This document shows positions 6,871 to 13,164 of a stretch of DNA of 13,948 nt, in pieces. Numbering within the stretch: the first letter of the stretch is position 1; the number at the start of each line of letters is the position of its first letter. Made by a program: the position numbers and the translations under genes. Source of the stretch: JAMCRM01 sp041685075. GTDB taxonomy: Bacteria; Acidobacteriota; Terriglobia; Bryobacterales; Bryobacteraceae. The notes beneath the pieces are model-generated. The model did not search any database, was not told the DNA's origin, and was given only the letters and a program-made list of their open reading frames with translations. The DNA lies in the NCBI GenBank assembly GCA_041685075.1, contig JAWLGN010000142.1:1-13948 (forward strand), in the 5' to 3' direction.

Positions 6871-7925
6871 TAAAGCTTCTCCGTGGGTCGAGGGTGGTTC
6901 CACAGCTCCAGGGCTGTGCGGGCCACGCGGGCGGGCGCGATGGCGGCCATGCAGCGGTGGTCTATGGGGCACTCGCGCAACAGGCAGGGGCTGCAGGGGA
7001 CCTGCTCCCGAACCACGCGCGCCAGGGGACCGGCAGGACCGGTGGTGGTGTCGTCGGTAGCGCCGAAGACCGCCACCGTGGGGACACCGGCGGCAGAGGC
7101 CACGTGCATGGCGCCGCTGTCGTTGGTCAGGAAGACGGCGCAGGCGGCGGCCAGGTCCGCGAACTCGGCCAGGGTGGTGCGGCCGGCGAAGTTGTGCGCT
7201 GGAACCTCGAGGGTTTGCGCGATGGAGTCGCAGAGGTGGCGCTCGCCGGCGGAGCCGAACAGGGCTACGGAAGCGCTGGTGCGCGCCGCGATTTCTCCCG
7301 CGGCGGCGGCGAAGCGTTCCGGCGGATAGCGTTTGGCACCGCCGTAGGCCGCGCCGGGGCTGACCCCGATGACCGGCGCAGTGAGACCGGCGGCAGCGAG
7401 CAGCGCGCGGCCGCTCTCGCGCGCTGCCTCGAGGTTATCGAGCAGGATGTAGCGCACCGGAGGCAGGGTCTCGAGAATGCCCGCGCGCCGCAGCAGTTCC
7501 AGGTAGTAGAAGCGCTCGTGGCGGGGGATATCGCCCGGCTGGGGCGGCGGGACGCCATGGGTGAGGAGCGGGCCGCGGCCGTCGCGCCGGTAGCCGATGC
7601 GCGCGGGGATGCCGGCCATCCAGGCCACCAGAGCGGAATCGAAGGAGTTGGGAAAGAGGATGGCGCAATCGAAGCCGGCCAGCGCCGCGGCCGCCGCCCG
7701 TCGCTCCTTCCAGCGGCGCCACCCGCCGGGAGCGGTGTAGTGGATGACGCGGTCCACGGCGCGCTCGCGCCCGTAGAGCCCCGCCACCCAGGGCCGCGCC
7801 AGCACCGCCAGGTGCGCGGCGGGAAAGCGCTCCCGCACGGCCCGCAGCGCCGGCAGGGACATCACCGCATCCCCCACCCAGTTGGGGGCGCGCACCAGGA
7901 TCGCGGCTGCGGCAAAGGGCTTCAC
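6870..7925 (-). CDS. waaF: LPS heptosyltransferase II (GT9 family)
   Basis: The 351-residue protein adds the second heptose of the LPS inner core from ADP-heptose, in the cytoplasm. Features in order: ILVRAPNWVGDAVMSLPALRAV (D19, the GT9 aspartate), ILFPNSFDSALVAWMAGIPARIGY (89-112), PGAAYGGAKRYPPERF (K198), FLTNDSGAMHVASAAGVPTVAVFG (D269, H274), and the C-terminal cysteine cluster C311, C314, C319, C325 that is usual in WaaF. The start is GTG 7925, which fits the family N-terminus. It is the first gene of a four-gene minus-strand operon and diverges from the aldo/keto reductase gene across 75 bp. It ends in TAG 6872-6870, overlapping the next start by one base. Confidence 0.92.
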   Translation of the reverse strand: MKPFAAAAILVRAPNWVGDAVMSLPALRAVRERFPAAHLAVLARPWVAGLYGRERAVDRVIHYTAPGGWRRWKERRAAAAALAGFDCAILFPNSFDSALVAWMAGIPARIGYRRDGRGPLLTHGVPPPQPGDIPRHERFYYLELLRRAGILETLPPVRYILLDNLEAARESGRALLAAAGLTAPVIGVSPGAAYGGAKRYPPERFAAAAGEIAARTSASVALFGSAGERHLCDSIAQTLEVPAHNFAGRTTLAEFADLAAACAVFLTNDSGAMHVASAAGVPTVAVFGATDDTTTGPAGPLARVVREQVPCSPCLLRECPIDHRCMAAIAPARVARTALELWNHPRPTEKL

Positions 7926-8000
7926 TCTTACCCAGGATAACGCGCGGCTTTGGTGGTTTTCGCACTATCGCGCGGGCGGCGGGCGTGGTAGGAAAGAGGG
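7926..8000. promoter_or_regulatory. Divergent intergenic region with an imperfect 10-bp direct repeat
   Basis: These 75 bp must hold the promoters of waaF (minus) and of the aldo/keto reductase (plus), unless they lie inside the genes. TAACGCGCGG (7938-7947) and TATCGCGCGG (7966-7975) match in nine of ten positions with start points 28 bp apart, close to three helical turns, so they could be paired operator sites. I see no convincing -35/-10 pair on either strand. AGGA at 7990-7993 is a ribosome site for the ATG at 8001. Confidence 0.3.
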
Positions 8001-8981
8001 ATGTTGCATGATCGACGTACCTTTTTGCGTTGGGCCGCCGCCGCGGCGCCGGCAGCGCGGCTGGGCGCACAGTCCGGCCCCATGCAGTACCGCACCCTCG
8101 GCCGTACCGGCGAAAAGGTCTCGCTGGTGGGGCTGGGGGGCGCGCATATCGCCAGTATCCGGGACGACCAGGAGGCCGTCCGGCTGATCCGCAGCGCTAT
8201 CGACAGCGGCATGAATTTCATGGACAACGGCTGGGCGTATCACAACGGCCGCAGCGAGGAGTTGATGGGCAAGGCCCTGCGGGACGGCTACCGCAAGCGG
8301 GTCTTCTTGATGTCCAAGATCGAGGGGCGCACCCGCCAGAAGGCCGCGGAGCAACTGGAGGACTGCCTCCGGCGCCTGCAGGTGGAGACCATCGACCTGA
8401 TGCAGATCCACGAGGTGATCCGGATGAACGACCCGGAGCGCATCTTCGCTCCGGGCGGCACCATGGAGGCGCTCCAGGCGGCGAAAAAGGCGGGCAAGAT
8501 CCGTTACATCGGCTTCACGGGACACAAGGACCCCGATATCCACCTGAAAATGCTCCGGGTGGGCCTCGAAAACGGCTTCACGCCCGATACCGTGCAGATG
8601 CCGCTTAACGTGCTGGACCCGCACTACCGCAGCTTCGAAAAACTGGTGCTGCCGGAGCTGGTGAAACATAACATCGGGGTGCTGGGGATGAAGCCGCTGG
8701 CCAGCGGGACGCTGCTGCGGAGCAACCTGGGGGTGAGCGCCACCGAAGCGCTGCAGTACGTCATGAACCTGCCGGTATCGGTGGTGATTACGGGCTTCAA
8801 CACGATGGCTCACCTGGAGCAGGCGGTCCAGGCGGCGGCAACATTTCACACTTTGAAACAGGAAGAGGTCCAGCAACTGCTGGCCAGGACCGCAAACCCT
8901 GGGCGCGACGGCAAACTGGAGGGTTTCAAGACGACGGACCGGTTCGACGCCACCTCGCGCCATCCGGAGTGGCTGGGCTGA
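8001..8981 (+). CDS. Aldo/keto reductase with Tat-type N-terminus
   Basis: The 326-residue protein has an N-terminal DRRTFLRW motif (4-11) followed by an alanine-rich stretch and a possible cleavage site near LGA-QS (about residue 23). This resembles a twin-arginine signal, so a folded enzyme carrying its nicotinamide cofactor could be exported to the periplasm. The reductase domain starts at MQYRTLGRTGEKVSLVGLGG (28-47). The catalytic tetrad is visible: D75 and Y80 in FMDNGWAYHNGRSEE, K106 in LMSK, and H137 in MQIHEV. The typical GKIRYIGFTGH segment follows at about 155-165. I see no C-terminal ferredoxin-type cysteine cluster. The start ATG 8001 has AGGA 7 nt upstream. The hydrophobic core of the signal is short and alanine-only, so export is less certain than the enzyme family. 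The substrate cannot be told from sequence, and the gene appears to stand alone. Confidence 0.88.
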   Translation: MLHDRRTFLRWAAAAAPAARLGAQSGPMQYRTLGRTGEKVSLVGLGGAHIASIRDDQEAVRLIRSAIDSGMNFMDNGWAYHNGRSEELMGKALRDGYRKRVFLMSKIEGRTRQKAAEQLEDCLRRLQVETIDLMQIHEVIRMNDPERIFAPGGTMEALQAAKKAGKIRYIGFTGHKDPDIHLKMLRVGLENGFTPDTVQMPLNVLDPHYRSFEKLVLPELVKHNIGVLGMKPLASGTLLRSNLGVSATEALQYVMNLPVSVVITGFNTMAHLEQAVQAAATFHTLKQEEVQQLLARTANPGRDGKLEGFKTTDRFDATSRHPEWLG

Positions 8982-9018
8982 AGCCAAGCTGCTCGTCACG
9001 ATCCGCACACTAGGCCGG

Positions 9019-9069
9019 GAAAACGGACCGGCCGGGGCGAAAATCGTGGCAACGATTTCCGGGTTTTCG
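9019..9069. promoter_or_regulatory. Nested inverted repeats upstream of the receiver gene
   Basis: AAATCGT (9041-9047) and ACGATTT (9052-9058) pair perfectly around GGCA. A looser outer pair, GAAAAC (9019-9024) with GTTTTC (9063-9068), encloses it, and an 8-bp palindrome CCGGCCGG lies at 9028-9035 between them. The block sits 20-70 bp before the receiver start and 40-90 bp after the reductase stop. It could be an operator, an RNA hairpin in the leader, or a termination structure for the reductase gene, though no T-run directly follows the inner stem. I see no clear promoter. Confidence 0.4.
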
Positions 9070-9087
9070 GTTTAAAGTAATAGCAGG

Positions 9088-9552
9088 ATGCTTGTACCCG
9101 CGACACAGCCTCGCCGGCCGGCTCCGGCGGTACGGCTGGAGTTGGCCCACGTGCTGTTGGTGCACGACGAGTTGGCCCCGCGCCTTACTTTGCAAACATT
9201 ATTGCAGGCCGGAGGCTATTCGGTGGACGTGGCCGCGTCCGCCGCGGAGGCTTACGCCAAACTGGACGAGAACCGCTACGAACTGGTGCTCAGCGATCTG
9301 GATATGGAAGAGCCGGAAGCCGGGCGCGATCTGCTGGCGTACGCGCGGCTGAAGGATTACCGGCCCGCCACGGCACTGGTAACGGCGTGGCGGCAGCCGG
9401 AGTGTTCGCGGCCGGCCAATTGCGAGGGGGAGCAACAGGTTTCCATCGATATGGAGGACGTTTCCAGCCTCCTGGGCCACGTGGCGGAACTGATCGGAAT
9501 GCGTGCCAGCCGGCGTAGCGGCCGGGCCCTGCGGCAGTCTGTAAACTTCTAA
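9088..9552 (+). CDS. Stand-alone degenerate receiver-domain protein (response-regulator-like)
   Basis: This 154-residue protein has an N-terminal proline-rich lead of about 20 residues, then a CheY-like receiver (about 21-130) and no output domain. HVLLVHDE (21-28) is the first strand with the acidic pair changed to H26-D27. LVLSDLDM places the phospho-acceptor at D70, and T99 in LVTAW matches the switch threonine. The conserved lysine is missing: the place of the usual KPF reads QVSID, after a loop containing two cysteines (C106, C112). With one acidic residue and the lysine lost, ordinary phosphorylation is doubtful. It may act as a phosphorylation-independent protein-interaction module. 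The start ATG 9088 is preceded directly by AGCAGG, so the spacing is poor and a later start near 9142 is possible. Its stop overlaps the stop of the convergent hydrolase gene. Confidence 0.7.
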   Translation: MLVPATQPRRPAPAVRLELAHVLLVHDELAPRLTLQTLLQAGGYSVDVAASAAEAYAKLDENRYELVLSDLDMEEPEAGRDLLAYARLKDYRPATALVTAWRQPECSRPANCEGEQQVSIDMEDVSSLLGHVAELIGMRASRRSGRALRQSVNF

Positions 9553-10193
9553 TCTTCAGCAACTTCCGCCGTTTCCAGGCGGAAAACCTCGTCTTCCAGA
9601 ACATCCAGAGCCCCGGCGAAGAAGTGGTCCTCGGCCGGAACCCAGATGAGACGCTTGGGTTCGGCGAAGCGCTCGAACAACGGCAGCAACTGGTCGCGGG
9701 TGCCGAATTCATCGTGGGTACTCTGGATGAAGTACTTGGGGCTGGGACATCGCTCGAGGTAGCCGGCGCCTCCCAGGCGGGCGGGAAAGCCCAGGGCGAC
9801 GATGCGGCGCGGCACCCCCACCTCGCAACCCAACTGCAGCACGATGCGGGAGCCGAAGGAGAAGCCTGCCAGGGTGACGGGCAGCGCGGGATACCGCCCC
9901 ATGAGCCAGGAGAGCGCGGCCCGGGCGTCCTCCACCTCACCGGCGCCGTGGGCATGGGTGCCCTCGCTGCGGCCCACCCCGCGGAAGTTGAACCGCAGCA
10001 CCACGGAACCGGAGCGCCGCAGGCCGCGCGCCAGCCTGTAGACCACCTTGTTGTGCATGGTGCCGCCGTAGAGCGGGTGGGGATGGCAAACCAGGGCCGC
10101 TTCGCGCGCCGCGCCTTCGGGTTCCTCGAGCAGCGCTTCGAGCTTGCCGGCGGGGCCGTCGATCAGATGGGATTGAATGCGCCGCGCCTGCAT
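9549..10193 (-). CDS. Alpha/beta hydrolase of the COG2945 type
   Basis: The 214-residue cytoplasmic hydrolase has no signal peptide. It has the CHPHPLYGGTMHNKVVY segment (36-52) and FRGVGRSEGTHAHGAGEVEDA (70-90) typical of the COG2945 group. The nucleophile elbow is GFSFG (110-114, S112), the likely acid is D161 in STHDEFG, and the histidine is H190 in AEDHFFAG. The oxyanion-side HPHP motif near residue 38 is also conserved. Family members are predicted esterases or thioesterases of unknown natural substrate. The start ATG 10193 overlaps the yajQ stop (TGATG), so translation is probably coupled. It is the last gene of the minus-strand run, and its TAG overlaps the receiver's TAA by 4 bp in convergent orientation. 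Confidence 0.85.
   Translation of the reverse strand: MQARRIQSHLIDGPAGKLEALLEEPEGAAREAALVCHPHPLYGGTMHNKVVYRLARGLRRSGSVVLRFNFRGVGRSEGTHAHGAGEVEDARAALSWLMGRYPALPVTLAGFSFGSRIVLQLGCEVGVPRRIVALGFPARLGGAGYLERCPSPKYFIQSTHDEFGTRDQLLPLFERFAEPKRLIWVPAEDHFFAGALDVLEDEVFRLETAEVAED
9564..9584. other. 7-bp hairpin at the end of the convergent receiver/hydrolase pair
   Basis: TTCCGCC (9564-9570) and GGCGGAA (9578-9584) pair perfectly around a 7-nt loop. It starts 11 nt after the receiver stop and lies inside the last codons of the hydrolase gene. Neither side has a T-run, so it is not a classical terminator. With no intergenic space between the two stops, it is the only visible structure that could end or protect the receiver transcript. 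Confidence 0.35.
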
Positions 10194-10693
10194 CAGTTCG
10201 TGCGGTAATTGGTGAACTGCATGTCGATGCCGAAGTCCGTCTCGCGCAGGAGCCGGATGACGGATTGCAGGGTATCGCGGTCGCGCCCGCTGACGCGGAC
10301 GAAATCGCCCTGGATGGAAGCCTGCACCTTCAGCTTACTGTCCTTGATCTTCTTCACGATAGCGCGGGCCTTCTCGATGGGAATGCCCTGCTGCAGCGAG
10401 ATTTCCTGCCGGACGGTGCTGCCGGCGGCGGGGGTGACGGGACCGTAGGTGAGGCCCTTGAGCGGCACCTGGCGGCGCACCAGCTTGGACTCCAGGATGT
10501 CCACCACGGCCTTGAGCTTGAACTCGTCCTTGCTGGCGAGCTGGATCTTGTGCTCCTTTTCGTTCAACTCGACCGTGGACTTCGAATCTTTCAGATCGAA
10601 GCGGGTGATGACCTCTTTCATGGTCTGCTGGATGGCGTTCTGAACCTCGGGAAGTTCGATTCTGGAAACGACGTCGAAGGTGTTTTCGGGCAT
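10193..10693 (-). CDS. yajQ: YajQ family nucleotide/cyclic di-GMP-binding protein
   Basis: The 166-residue protein is full length for the YajQ (UPF0234) family. It begins PENTFDVVSRIELPEVQNAI and shows the conserved ITRFDLKDSKSTVEL (29-43), the KLVRRQVPLKGLTYG segment (70-84), VRQEISLQQGIPIEKARAIVKKIKDSKLKVQASIQGD (94-130) and the closing DFGIDMQFTNYR. YajQ proteins have two ferredoxin-like folds in tandem. Some bind cyclic di-GMP and act with transcription factors; others bind RNA or tRNA-like ligands. It starts 5 nt after the response-regulator stop and ends in a TGATG overlap with the hydrolase gene, so it is surely co-transcribed. The family call is very sure; which ligand it binds is not. 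Confidence 0.95.
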   Translation of the reverse strand: MPENTFDVVSRIELPEVQNAIQQTMKEVITRFDLKDSKSTVELNEKEHKIQLASKDEFKLKAVVDILESKLVRRQVPLKGLTYGPVTPAAGSTVRQEISLQQGIPIEKARAIVKKIKDSKLKVQASIQGDFVRVSGRDRDTLQSVIRLLRETDFGIDMQFTNYRTN

Positions 10694-10698
10694 TGGAA

Positions 10699-11262
10699 TC
10701 AGCGTTTGGAACTGAGGGCCAGGAGAACTTTTTCGGTGACTTCGTCCACGATCCTGTCGAGAGAAGCGTCAAGCGCCAGGGTGACGGCGGCGCGCACCTG
10801 CTCGGGGTCGATGAGCGCCACCATGGGGGGCCGGGGCGCGGGCTGGGCGGCGGAGCGCGAAGGCGGCGGGGCAGCGGTGGAGCCGCGCGCGGCGGCGGCG
10901 GCCTCGATCAGCGGCTTGACCGTGCGCACCAGGACGGAGGCCTCGAAGGGTTTGCGGAGGAAGCCGTCGGCCTGAGTGCGGCGGACCTCCTCCTCGTCGA
11001 CGGCATCCCCGGCGCCGGCGGTGAGAATCACGCGGGCGTGGCGATGACGCGGGCTGATCTTCACGTAGCGGCAGATCTCGTAGCCGCTGCGGTGCGGCAT
11101 CACGATATCGGCCAGGACCAGGTCGGGGTCCACGTCTTCCAGGCGCACGAGGGCGGAATCGCCATCGCTGACCGTGACCACCTCGAAGCCCTCCTCGGCA
11201 AGGATGCGCTCGCCCATCCGCTGCGCATGAGGGCTATCGTCGGCGAGCAGAATGCGGCTCAT
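10699..11262 (-). CDS. Response regulator receiver protein with short helical C-terminus
   Basis: The 187-residue protein has a complete CheY-like receiver (1-120): the acidic pair D8-D9 in LLADDS, phospho-acceptor D52 in LVLADIVMP, switch residue T81 in ILTAG, and K104 in FLRKPFE. It should accept phosphate normally. A linker rich in Pro, Ala and Ser (about 122-146) leads to a helical segment (about 150-187, DPEQVRAAVTLALDASLDRI and onward) with no DNA-binding or enzymatic motif that I recognise. The segment may mediate dimerisation or partner binding. It lies 5 nt after bamD and 5 nt before yajQ. No histidine kinase gene is in the window, so the cognate kinase is elsewhere. I infer a signalling link to outer-membrane assembly from position only. 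Confidence 0.88.
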   Translation of the reverse strand: MSRILLADDSPHAQRMGERILAEEGFEVVTVSDGDSALVRLEDVDPDLVLADIVMPHRSGYEICRYVKISPRHRHARVILTAGAGDAVDEEEVRRTQADGFLRKPFEASVLVRTVKPLIEAAAAARGSTAAPPPSRSAAQPAPRPPMVALIDPEQVRAAVTLALDASLDRIVDEVTEKVLLALSSKR

Positions 11263-11267
11263 CGGCG

Positions 11268-12446
11268 CTAGTTCTTCTTCGTATTCTTCTTCTGCTTCCC
11301 GGCGGGAGGCGGATGATTGGTGGGGAGCGGCTCCGGCGTCTCGGAGGCCGTGGCGGCGCCGCCGGCCGGCGGATTCTGCCGCGCGTCCGGCTGGGTGTCG
11401 AGCGCCGTGGAGTCGGTAACGGTGGAGACCGAAACATCCGCGCTCACATCGGTCACGCCGGGCTGCGGCACACCGGGCCCGCGGGCGGGCACCGAGGGCC
11501 GCAGCGACTGCATCGTGGGGGTGCCGGACTTGGCGGCCATATGCACGTCGGGGCCCTTTCGGAATATCCCCCAGAAGTGGTGCATCATGCCCGGGTTTTC
11601 ACGGTTCTCCAGCTCGTACTTCATGCGCGCGAAGGCCACGGGGTCGGCTTCGGGGACGGGCCGGTTCATGGCCATCAGGCGCTGCTTGGCCTCTTCCACC
11701 CGCGGGCTGAGCGGGTAGTCGCGCACGATGCGGGTGTAGGCATGGGCCACGCGGTCGTCGAAACGGTCGCCCATGCGGTCGTAGGATTCGGCCAGGTTCC
11801 ACAGGGCTTCATCGGCCTTGCTGAACAGCGGGTAGTGATCCACCATGGCCTGGAGGCGGTTGGCGGCCGCGGGGAAGCTGCCCTTGGTGTGGTAGAACAT
11901 GCCGGTGCGGTACTCGTGCTCGGCGAGCACCTCCTGGATGTTGCGCAGCTTCTGCTGGGCCTCGGGGGCGAAGCGGGAGTTGGGGAACTGCACCAGCAAC
12001 TGGCGGCACTCTTCCTCGGCGCGGAGGGCGTGGACGGTGTCGCGGTCCGGCTTCTCCATCTGGCGATAGTGAATGGAACAGACTTTGTCCTGGGCTTCGG
12101 CGGCCTCCTCCATGGTGGGGTAGAAGAGGATGAAGTCCTTGTATTCGGCTTCGGCCTGGGCAAGACCGTGGGAACCGCCCTCGCGGTACCAGCTATCGGC
12201 GATAGCCAGTTTGGCTTTGGCCAGATACTCGCTGGTGTCGTAAGTGTTGATGAGGGTCTGGAGGGTGAGGCGCGCGATCTCGTACCGGCTGCGCTCGATA
12301 TCCGCGATAGCCTTGTCGAAGAGGATCTTATCGGGCTGTTGGGTGTCCTTGGTGATGGGATTCTCGTAGCGCTTCCGGCCGCAAGACGTCAACAGCCCGG
12401 CCACCAGGGCCAAAACCAGCACATAGCGAAACGCGTTTCCGTTCAT
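11268..12446 (-). CDS. bamD: BamD-like outer membrane assembly lipoprotein with long C-terminal tail
   Basis: The 392-residue protein has a lipoprotein signal peptide: a hydrophobic core around 8-19 and the lipobox LTSC with C22. The mature N-terminus is GRKRYENPITKDTQQPDKILFDKAI. Residues about 38-270 form TPR-like helical hairpins (FDKAIADIERSRYEIARLTLQTLINTYDTSEYLAKAKLAIADSW is divided over the first two), followed by EYKDFILFYPTMEEA and FPNSRFAPEAQQKL, all typical of BamD/ComL. BamD is an essential partner of BamA in inserting outer-membrane beta-barrel proteins. Classical BamD is about 245 residues. Here about 110 extra residues (from about 285) are low-complexity and rich in P, T, S and A, and they end in a lysine/asparagine-rich KQKKNTKKN. 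It lies 36 nt after rpe and 5 nt before the response regulator gene. BamD is the best call; a related TPR lipoprotein cannot be fully excluded. Confidence 0.82.
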   Translation of the reverse strand: MNGNAFRYVLVLALVAGLLTSCGRKRYENPITKDTQQPDKILFDKAIADIERSRYEIARLTLQTLINTYDTSEYLAKAKLAIADSWYREGGSHGLAQAEAEYKDFILFYPTMEEAAEAQDKVCSIHYRQMEKPDRDTVHALRAEEECRQLLVQFPNSRFAPEAQQKLRNIQEVLAEHEYRTGMFYHTKGSFPAAANRLQAMVDHYPLFSKADEALWNLAESYDRMGDRFDDRVAHAYTRIVRDYPLSPRVEEAKQRLMAMNRPVPEADPVAFARMKYELENRENPGMMHHFWGIFRKGPDVHMAAKSGTPTMQSLRPSVPARGPGVPQPGVTDVSADVSVSTVTDSTALDTQPDARQNPPAGGAATASETPEPLPTNHPPPAGKQKKNTKKN

Positions 12447-12460
12447 AGCACAATCCAGTA

Positions 12461-12482
12461 GAGCGCCGCCCGCGCGACGCTC
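12461..12482 (-). other. Intercistronic hairpin between rpe and bamD
   Basis: On the minus strand, GAGCGTCG and CGGCGCTC pair over 8 bp, with one G-T wobble, around the loop CGCGGG. The hairpin begins at the base right after the rpe stop and ends 14 nt before the bamD ATG. No T-run follows, so it is unlikely to stop transcription fully. It could protect the upstream message from 3' decay, or lower or tune bamD translation. Confidence 0.45.
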
Positions 12483-13157
12483 TCAAACGCTCATCATACT
12501 CGCTCCGGCCGCGATCCGCCGCATGTCGGCGACGGTGGCGGCGGGGTCGGAGGTGTGAAAAACCGATGAACCTGTGACCACCCAGTCACACCCGGCGCGA
12601 ACCACTTCGGCCAGGTTTTCCTTGCTAATGCCGCCATCGATTTCGATGACCAGGGGTATATGCAACTCCCTGCGCATGCGGTCCAGGCGGCGAATCTTGT
12701 CGAGCGAACGGGGAATGAACTGCTGCCCGCCGAAGCCCGGATTTACGCTCATGATTAGCACGTAGTCCGCCAGATCGAGGACATCCTCGAGGACCGCGAC
12801 GGGGGTAGAGGGATTGAGCACCACACCCGCGCGCGCGCCGGCTTTACGGATGTCGCGCAGAGTACCGTCGAGGTGGGGACAGGTTTCCTGGTGGACCGAG
12901 ACGCAATCGGCCCCGGCGTCGATGAAGGCCCGGAAGTGGTCTTCCGGGTTGGTAATCATGAGGTGGACGTCGAGTTTCAGGGAAGTGGCTTTGCGGATGG
13001 ACTGGACCACGGGCGGCCCGATGGTCAGGTTGGGGACAAAGTGGCCGTCCATGACGTCCAGGTGCAACATGGAAGCGCCGCCGCGTTCCACGCGGGCGAT
13101 CTCGTCGGCCAGCCGCGCGAAATCGGCTGAGAGGATTGAAGGAACGATTTCAACCAT
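12483..13157 (-). CDS. rpe: Ribulose-phosphate 3-epimerase
   Basis: The 224-residue TIM-barrel enzyme interconverts D-ribulose 5-phosphate and D-xylulose 5-phosphate in the pentose phosphate pathway. It begins VEIVPSILSADFARLADEI. Metal and catalytic residues are all visible: H32 and D34 in LHLDVMDGHFVPNLTIGP, H65 in LDVHLMI, and D174 in IEIDGGI. The phosphate-binding loops MSVNPGFGGQQF (136-147) and TGSSVF (195-200) are intact. The length is standard. The start ATG 13157 lies 7 nt after the rsmB stop. Pairing of rpe with rsmB is seen in several bacteria, so the arrangement is ordinary. Confidence 0.97.
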   Translation of the reverse strand: MVEIVPSILSADFARLADEIARVERGGASMLHLDVMDGHFVPNLTIGPPVVQSIRKATSLKLDVHLMITNPEDHFRAFIDAGADCVSVHQETCPHLDGTLRDIRKAGARAGVVLNPSTPVAVLEDVLDLADYVLIMSVNPGFGGQQFIPRSLDKIRRLDRMRRELHIPLVIEIDGGISKENLAEVVRAGCDWVVTGSSVFHTSDPAATVADMRRIAAGASMMSV

Positions 13158-13164
13158 TTGCAGG

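Noticed and set aside
6871..6972. Upstream extension of the RfaE2-like gene to an in-frame start at 6972
   Set aside because: The added residues are arginine/proline/histidine-rich and sit inside waaF's conserved C-terminus; the GTG at 6870 overlapping the waaF stop is the better start.
6894..7940. Plus-strand open frame of 348 codons antisense to waaF
   Set aside because: Shadow of the high-GC third positions of waaF, with no family likeness.
7965..9008. Minus-strand open frame of 347 codons antisense to the aldo/keto reductase
   Set aside because: H/Q/R/L-rich translation with no motif. The sense frame has the full catalytic tetrad and a good ribosome site.
11313..12461. Plus-strand open frame of 382 codons antisense to bamD
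   Set aside because: G/V/H-rich shadow that crosses the bamD lipobox and TPR region; no ribosome site or domain.
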